Source: Athripsodes cinereus
Lineage: Eukaryota; Arthropoda; Insecta; Trichoptera; Leptoceridae
Reading direction: 5' to 3'
NCBI GenBank assembly: GCA_947579605.1
Contig: OX388311.1
Location: forward strand, 23,004,951-23,068,950
DNA: 64,000 nucleotides
Positions 58,656-64,000 of this stretch are shown here, piece after piece. The first letter of the stretch is position 1, and each line of letters begins with the position of its first letter. The notes under the pieces were generated by a model. The model had not been told where the DNA came from, made no database searches, and was given only the letters and a program-made list of their open reading frames with translations. The position numbers were made by a program, and so were the translations under genes.

Positions 58656-58798
58656 GTAAAGTCAACACATATAACTACCTACCATATAAGGCTTAGAAAA
58701 AACAACTTCACCTTATTTGATAGTGCCCCGGACGGGATTTGAACCCGCAATCCATCTTTTCGCGAGATGTGCTTTGTCCAATTAAGCTACTGGGCGAC
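58656..58798 (-). mobile_element. tRNA-derived SINE
   Basis: On the minus strand the first 76 bases (58798-58723) have a tRNA layout: box A TAGCTTAATTGG (58789-58778), an anticodon-arm-like stem CATCT/AGATG with loop CGCGAAA, and box B GGTTCAAATCC (58745-58735). The loop has G where tRNAs need U33 and the acceptor ends do not pair, so it is not a working tRNA gene. It continues into an unrelated tail (GGTGAAGTTGTTTTTTCTAA ... TATGTGTTGACTTTAC) repeated at 56626-56741. Pol III transcription from boxes A and B is the expected mode. Confidence 0.7.
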
Positions 58799-60347
58799 TT
58801 ATATAGCTATTTTATTTTCTTTGATGGCATTAATTTCATTTATTTTTTATGTAGTAATAATCTTCTTTCAATTCAACACTATATTGTTCCTATGACAATT
58901 ATTTATTTATTTATTTATACATTCAACGGCATAAAAGTCTTTTATTACAATGACTCATGTACAAGTAATACAAACAAATTCCTTACATAAATACAAAAAC
59001 AACAAACAGAGAGTCAGCAAGAAAAAGAACACTAAATTATGTCAAAGTTAAGAGGTTATTCATTGGTACAATAAATCTTCCGGTGGCGGAGGTTTGTCTC
59101 CACTGTGATCCCGAGAGGAATGTTGAAACGTAAACAAATAAATATATGAATATATAAAGTTACCCATTAAGTTAATATTTTTTTAATTAATTTAATATTT
59201 TTCTTCCATCATTTGACAATAAATTCAAACAATTTAATTAAATGTGTAAACTAATTAACTGGAATTATATAATGCTTTATCACGTTTAATTTGTTCCTAA
59301 TATAATATTTATTATTGATATCTATATTTCATTTTATCGACTGCATTTACGTTAATCATTGTTCTCAATGATAGAACCAAATTTTTCATAATAGTAATGT
59401 TCGTACTCTTTACGGTTTGTAAGTTTATAGATAGTTATATAATATAGTTTCTCTACTAGGTACTTCGTAGTTTTTTTCCTTCAACAGATTGACAGTATAA
59501 ATCAGCTGACACATTATTTACCTTGTAGTCACAAACATTGTTTTCTGTAACAAAAACAAGGTAATCTATTTTATTTATTTATTCAATCGCTATAGAACGC
59601 TGCAGGCAACATGTAGGTATATATTGCAAATAATGTAGTAAACATGCAATGTCCTATTTAAGTGTCCATATATTAAATTCGTTTATTTTATACAAGAGCC
59701 CATACATTGTAAAACAATATCGATATAACAAGAAGTTCTAGAAGCTAATTAATTAGGTGTGCACGCCGATTTCTGAAAAACTGGATTATATGGAGGAAGC
59801 GAAAGAAGTATAGATCAATATGGCGTTCCGTTCTCTCTGCCTACCCCACCTGAGAAACGATGTAAGAGTATAGATAGATAGAGGTTTAGAGTGTGATTAT
59901 TAGAGAATAAAACATACCTGTAGTGTTAGTTTATAAAATGTTTTTGGCTGAATATTTTCTCATACTATTTCAATATTTACATGTTTCCTCAATATTTTGA
60001 CTGCATGATGCATGAGTGATTGTGAGAAAGGACCACCACTGATTGTACTTATACACACTTATCATCATTATTACTTATCAAAATATTGAAATTGATGTGA
60101 TTAATTCAGTACATATGTTCATACCAATGATTTTTATCTTATCAAACTACAAGTTTAGATAAGTTATTTTATACTGTCTGAATGGAAAATGATATCCGAC
60201 CAATAAATACAGAATAAATAATCATTTATTTATTATTACAAGCTATTATTATTACCCAGCTTGCGTAGGACGGTGATCTGCAAACTTATTCGCCAAAAAT
60301 CCAAATATGTAGGTACATTACAACGTATTTTTTTTCTTTCGAAAGTA
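58799..60347. other. AT-rich DNA with one dispersed repeat copy
   Basis: Positions 59791-59880 (minus) carry the repeat seen at 14480 and 25077, including GGAAGCGAAAGAAGTA and GGCGTTCCGTTCTCTCTGCC. No gene seen otherwise. Confidence 0.5.
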
Positions 60348-60875
60348 ATGGGGTGTTCACATTTGGCGATATCATTTGGCGAATATCGCCAGGCGAATTC
60401 CAAAATATAACGCCAGGCGAAAAAACAAAATTCGCCGTACGCCCATTAATCGTCACACCTGTTCACACAGTCCACCGATATAGAAACGATCTGTCAGATG
60501 CGCTTTGATTTTGACACTGTTTTCAAAATGGCGTCGAGATGGAGATCGCGAAGTGTTTATTTTTAGTCGAAAATGTTATAGTAGAGGTTATAGCGCGCCT
60601 TTTAATTAAGGAAACAAACGCCACAAACCAACAACAAAGATAACAGCTGTCACGAAGCGGGAAACATAAAATTTATAGGTTATAAAGTTTTTACCATAGA
60701 TACGAACGCCGCGTACGTTGGCGTACGCGAAAATGTTGGAAGGTGGTCAACTCGAGACGATATCGTTTCTACTGGTTTTTATCGTTTCAGACTAGTTGTC
60801 ATTTTGTTCACACGGTTCAAATGGCTGGCGATATTTTGGTGCCTGGCGATATTCGACAAAGTGAGAACACCACAT
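60348..60875. mobile_element. MITE with TA flanks and GGCGA subterminal repeats (528 bp)
   Basis: The left end ATGGGGTGTTCACATTT and the right end, read inward, ATGTGGTGTTCTCACTTT form imperfect inverted repeats flanked by TA on both sides. Near the ends many GGCGA/TCGCC words repeat (GGCGATATC, GGCGAATATCGCC, GCCTGGCGATATTCG). The GC-richer middle includes AAAATGGCGTCGAGATGGAG but the frame breaks after 13 codons. Superfamily unclear: TA flanks fit Tc1/mariner-like, while the ends recall PIF/Harbinger. Confidence 0.6.
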
Positions 60876-61759
60876 TAGATCACCTGGGATAGTCGGTCTC
60901 TAAACCCTCTACAATAGGTGATAGAAAGGAAAGCTGCGGGGGTAAACCATAGGGGGCGCACATACATACTTAAGAAACCACTTTTATATTTATTTAATTA
61001 TGTGTACATACTACATACATATCCATCAATATAATGATCATTGGTTTTTTTTTGATAACCTACCTAATGCCGTTGTATGTTAACTTCATCTATGCGTAGT
61101 AGGTACCTACTGCTAGGGGTGGTTATCATTTATAGTTGGCTGTTATAATTTGTAACTTCGCACCCGCCATGTTCATTATTGTCGGCAGCTTTTAAAATAC
61201 ACACACAGGAAGATTAATAATTTAAAATATATTGTCATTATTATAATTGTAGCAAATATTGACATTTTAATATCGAATAATATTGAATATCAATATTTAT
61301 TATGAATTGGATTTAAGACATGTATTACTGAAAACCTTTTTTCATTCATGAAGGATTTTGTTTCAAGAAAGGATTTTATGCAACGTACAATTTTTTTTAT
61401 TAGTTTGGCTTTACGTGTGTGTGTTACGTTTTTTCAGTTCGGCCTGATGACTATCCCACTAGTACGTGATGCCGTGTTGGTATAGATAGATATAGCGAAT
61501 TTAGCGTTACCTATTTTTATTCGAAATAAACCATAATAGAAGATAAATTATATAATTTAAATAGTTTTTCGATTTAACTGTACCGGCTTAGTATTTTTTT
61601 TATTGAAGAATGATGTTTTCTTTTAAGGCCACAATAATACTTTTCAATTAACAAAACGCAACACGCAATCCAGGAGTTTTTCAACGTGACCTTTATATAA
61701 TTATTTCAAATTCCATGTATTTTTTGTTTCAAGGGGCAATATAAATTTCCTTTACAAAG
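60876..61759. other. Unassigned DNA
   Basis: A GC-richer stretch at 60880-60965 adjoins the MITE, with no open frame. The rest is AT-rich and featureless. Confidence 0.45.
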
Positions 61760-61990
61760 TCACGTGTTATGGCAATCACGTTGCGTGTATGTAGGACAGG
61801 GGCGGTAGCAGTCGACCCAGTTTCCATCAGGATCGATCGCCTTACTCCTAGCTACTGCGCTCTGGTGTGAGAACCGACTGAGGGCGCGACACACCCCTAG
61901 ACCGTCCTCTCTCCTCCGCTCGTTAGGACTCATGAACTGGATAATAATATGTCTGCCTGTTTGAGGTAGGCACACTCACTTGCATTCATT
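61760..61990 (-). other. GC-rich island with a 71-codon frame
   Basis: A sharp rise in G+C. The minus strand is open for 71 codons (ATG 61975), ending with DGNWVDCYRPCPTYTQRDCH. No family is recognised and no splice signals flank it clearly, so it may be an exon or the GC-rich body of a dispersed repeat. Confidence 0.3.
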
Positions 61991-63397
61991 CACTGGAATC
62001 AACCACATTGATTACTCTTCACGCCTGTTTAATGGACAAGAAACTGGATGAAATATTAAGCGGAAAATTTATTTGTTTATTTTTAGAATGAACGGCTATA
62101 AATGCCTTTAACATGAAAAAAAATAACAATATGAACAGAAAAAACCATGTTATATACCATTAACACAATCATTTTTTTTTAAATATTACCCAAATTTCAA
62201 TATAAAGTTTTATGTAAAAAAGGATTTATAAAATAAAAAAGGCACTCTCGTATTTTATTGTCACATTTTACACTCAACAAATTTTCATTGTATAGGCTTC
62301 AAAGGCATTCAAAGGAAAAATTGATAATCCGACCAAACGCATAAGTGTTGCAAAGCTTGAAGGACATTGATTGCGTTTTTGTTGTTATAGGGGTCTTTTT
62401 ATGGTTTTTCACATATACAGGACGTGCAATACTCTAGTATAAGTAGGCTAGAGAGCATCAGCATCATGATGTTATGTTTTTGCTTTGAATTTTCTGACCT
62501 ATGTTCAATATAATTCTCTATCTTCATTCAAATATGATCTATAATGCAATAGACATGTTTTGTTTTACTTTCACAGTGCCTATGTCATCCATATAATCCT
62601 TATATCTTATAAAAATGATTTTTGAATTTACATACTAACGAAGACCGGGCTATACTCGCCCATTTCAAGGAATTTGCGTTCCATTGACCTGACCATTACA
62701 AGATGAGGTATCTATTTCAAATAAAAACCCACTAAATGCCGTACTTTCTTTTAAAGAAGCGAAAAAAACAGCAAAAAAGAGTGTAAAAAAAAAGTGTGAA
62801 TGAGATAAAAAATACGTTTTTTGCGTGAGTTTGAAAGAGTGCGAAAATGTTCTTTACCGCCAAAATTGTGTGCCATAAGATATTGCCATATTAAAATTAA
62901 TTATGAAAAGTACTATAAATATTTATGATTAATTTGTAAAAAATAAGCACAATCAGACTTTTTTTAAGTTCATGCAAATAAAAACATTTAAAATATTTTT
63001 AATTTCGTGCAAATAAACACATTTAAAATATTTTTTGCGTAAATAATCCAATTTAAAAATATTAAGCACGTGCTAATTGAAAAGCCAAAAACAATATGTT
63101 ATTCGTCTGGCAATTATTTGTGTCATTATAACATTCCAAAATGGCGATTAATGAACGATGTGTCAAAAAGTACGTTCAATATTTAATTTAACATCAGGTG
63201 AGAATTAATTTACGTTTTCTATCTAATTAATTTTTCTATCTAATCTATTAAACCTGCTTTACATTTTTATTACTAAAGAGTTAACAGTATATTTTTTTGC
63301 AGAAACACAAAACGGTGCATTGCGATCTGGATGCTCATTTTTCAATGGTGAAATTAATGATTAAGAAATTAGAAATTAAATTGATAATAAATTAATG
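61991..63397. other. AT-rich DNA with a doubtful spliced short frame
   Basis: ATGTGTCAAAAAGTACGTTC (63157 onward) runs to a CAG|GTGAGA donor at 63197/63198. A TTTTTTTGCAG acceptor at about 63301 continues the frame for 19 more codons to a stop. The result is a 33-residue product of no known family. I report it only as a possibility. Confidence 0.3.
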
Positions 63398-63510
63398 ACA
63401 ACGACATTATGGCTTTAGGAATGTCGTGGGAAGAAGTGACAATCATTGCAAAGAATCTGAACGGAAAAGACTGTATTCTCTTCTCTTCGTTCCCAGGAAA
63501 ATTTTGAAGG
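63398..63510 (+). pseudogene. Possible LINE reverse transcriptase tail remnant
   Basis: The frame reads DIMALGMSWEEVTIIAKN, then LNGKDC and a stop near 63508. The D-x3-LG-x-SW-x(7-8)-A spacing resembles the extreme C-terminus of LINE reverse transcriptases (…LG.TW.EA...A.DR..W), though the usual DRxxW is lost. Weak, short, and without a recognisable tail. Confidence 0.3.
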
Positions 63511-64000
63511 TTGATCGAGTAGTTGTTTTATGAATTTTTGATGCAATAAATGAATTAACATAATAAAACTTTCTCTTTTCCTATGATATTTTATAAAATA
63601 TGTAGTTGAATAGGAAATTAAGAAAAAATAGGTGAGTATCCATTATTTTTTTGCAATGATTACGTTCTGGTTATATTTTTTGATGTGACATGACATGATT
63701 TATATCTTTGCAAAGTATCTTAATTACAAAAAAGGAGAAGGTATGTATTGTTCTTCTATTTTAATGTTCCCTTTATGCTTTGTGTGGAAAGATGAAAATT
63801 TTGACTTATTTTGAAATGCTTTTAAGCCTCAGATTTCAAAAATATAGTAGACCTTTATTATTTCTTAGTATTTGTGGGAATCGGCACAAATATTTGAGCC
63901 CGTACATATCCCTAATTTAGGAAAGGCATGTTGAATAATAAACTCTATACATAATCACAGACCCCAGGCCAAAAATATTTCAAATATCTTATTTATTGAC
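63511..64000. other. AT-rich DNA to the window end
   Basis: Nothing supported. Confidence 0.5.

Noticed and set aside
58723..58798. A functional tRNA gene
   Set aside because: The acceptor arms do not pair, U33 is missing from the anticodon loop, and a non-tRNA tail shared with another locus follows, so it is better read as a SINE.
1..64000. CRISPR arrays, operons, riboswitches or other bacterial systems
   Set aside because: Composition, splice signals and transposon types are those of an animal genome; no regularly spaced short repeats with unique spacers exist. The spaced hairpins in the LTR have near-identical spacers.

Overview
The window is eukaryotic, strongly AT-rich and dominated by transposable-element debris. 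It looks like an insect genome, most likely Lepidoptera. That is an inference from the short TAGGTACCTA-type motifs scattered everywhere, from RTE-type LINE pieces, and from the mix of short hAT and foldback elements; no marker gene proves it. There are no bacterial features (no operons, ribosome binding sites or CRISPR).

Host genes. Only one complete protein-coding gene is clear: a minus-strand, single-exon FASTK-family mitochondrial RNA-binding protein at about 10.1-12.0 kb. Three further pieces of host coding sequence are proposed from splice signals alone: an 81-bp internal exon on the plus strand at 56479-56559 (the best supported), a possible first exon at 17340-17466 on the plus strand, and a possible two-exon 3' end of a minus-strand gene at 8329-8598. 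The two plus-strand candidates both have phase-0 boundaries and could belong to one gene with a very long intron, but nothing here proves this.

Mobile DNA. The largest feature is a complete, very young Ty3/gypsy LTR retrotransposon (35783-49311, 13.5 kb, minus strand). Its two 3.4-kb LTRs differ, as far as I can see, by a single A in a homopolymer. It has a 4-bp AAGT target duplication, a tRNA-Lys-like primer binding site, intact gag and pol, and a textbook -1 frameshift site (G GGA AAC plus a downstream stem-loop) joining them. Each LTR carries a tandem array of short GC-rich hairpins.

Other elements are a 5'-truncated RTE-type LINE with an 11-bp target duplication inside a repeat whose uninterrupted copy lies at 6.6-7.0 kb; a nonautonomous hAT with TSD GTGATCAC (13.4-14.3 kb); an element with perfect 37-bp inverted ends (14.57-16.20 kb); a 320-bp hAT MITE with TSD ATCTAGAC nested in the loop of a foldback element (51.7-52.2 kb); several other foldback elements; a TA-flanked MITE (60.35-60.88 kb); and a tRNA-derived SINE (58.66-58.80 kb).

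Layout. 0-10 kb: AT-rich DNA with repeats and LINE relics. 10-12 kb: the FASTK gene. 13-17.3 kb: palindrome, hAT, the 37-bp-TIR element and a LINE tail. 17.3-24.9 kb: possible first exon, clustered copies of a structured ~250-bp repeat, foldbacks and hAT relics. 25-35.7 kb: mostly unrecognised, with the nested RTE insertion at 30-31 kb. 35.8-49.3 kb: the gypsy element. 49.3-64 kb: unrecognised AT-rich DNA, nested MITEs, the candidate exon and the SINE. The genes do not form a pathway; apart from the FASTK gene the window is a record of nested transposition.
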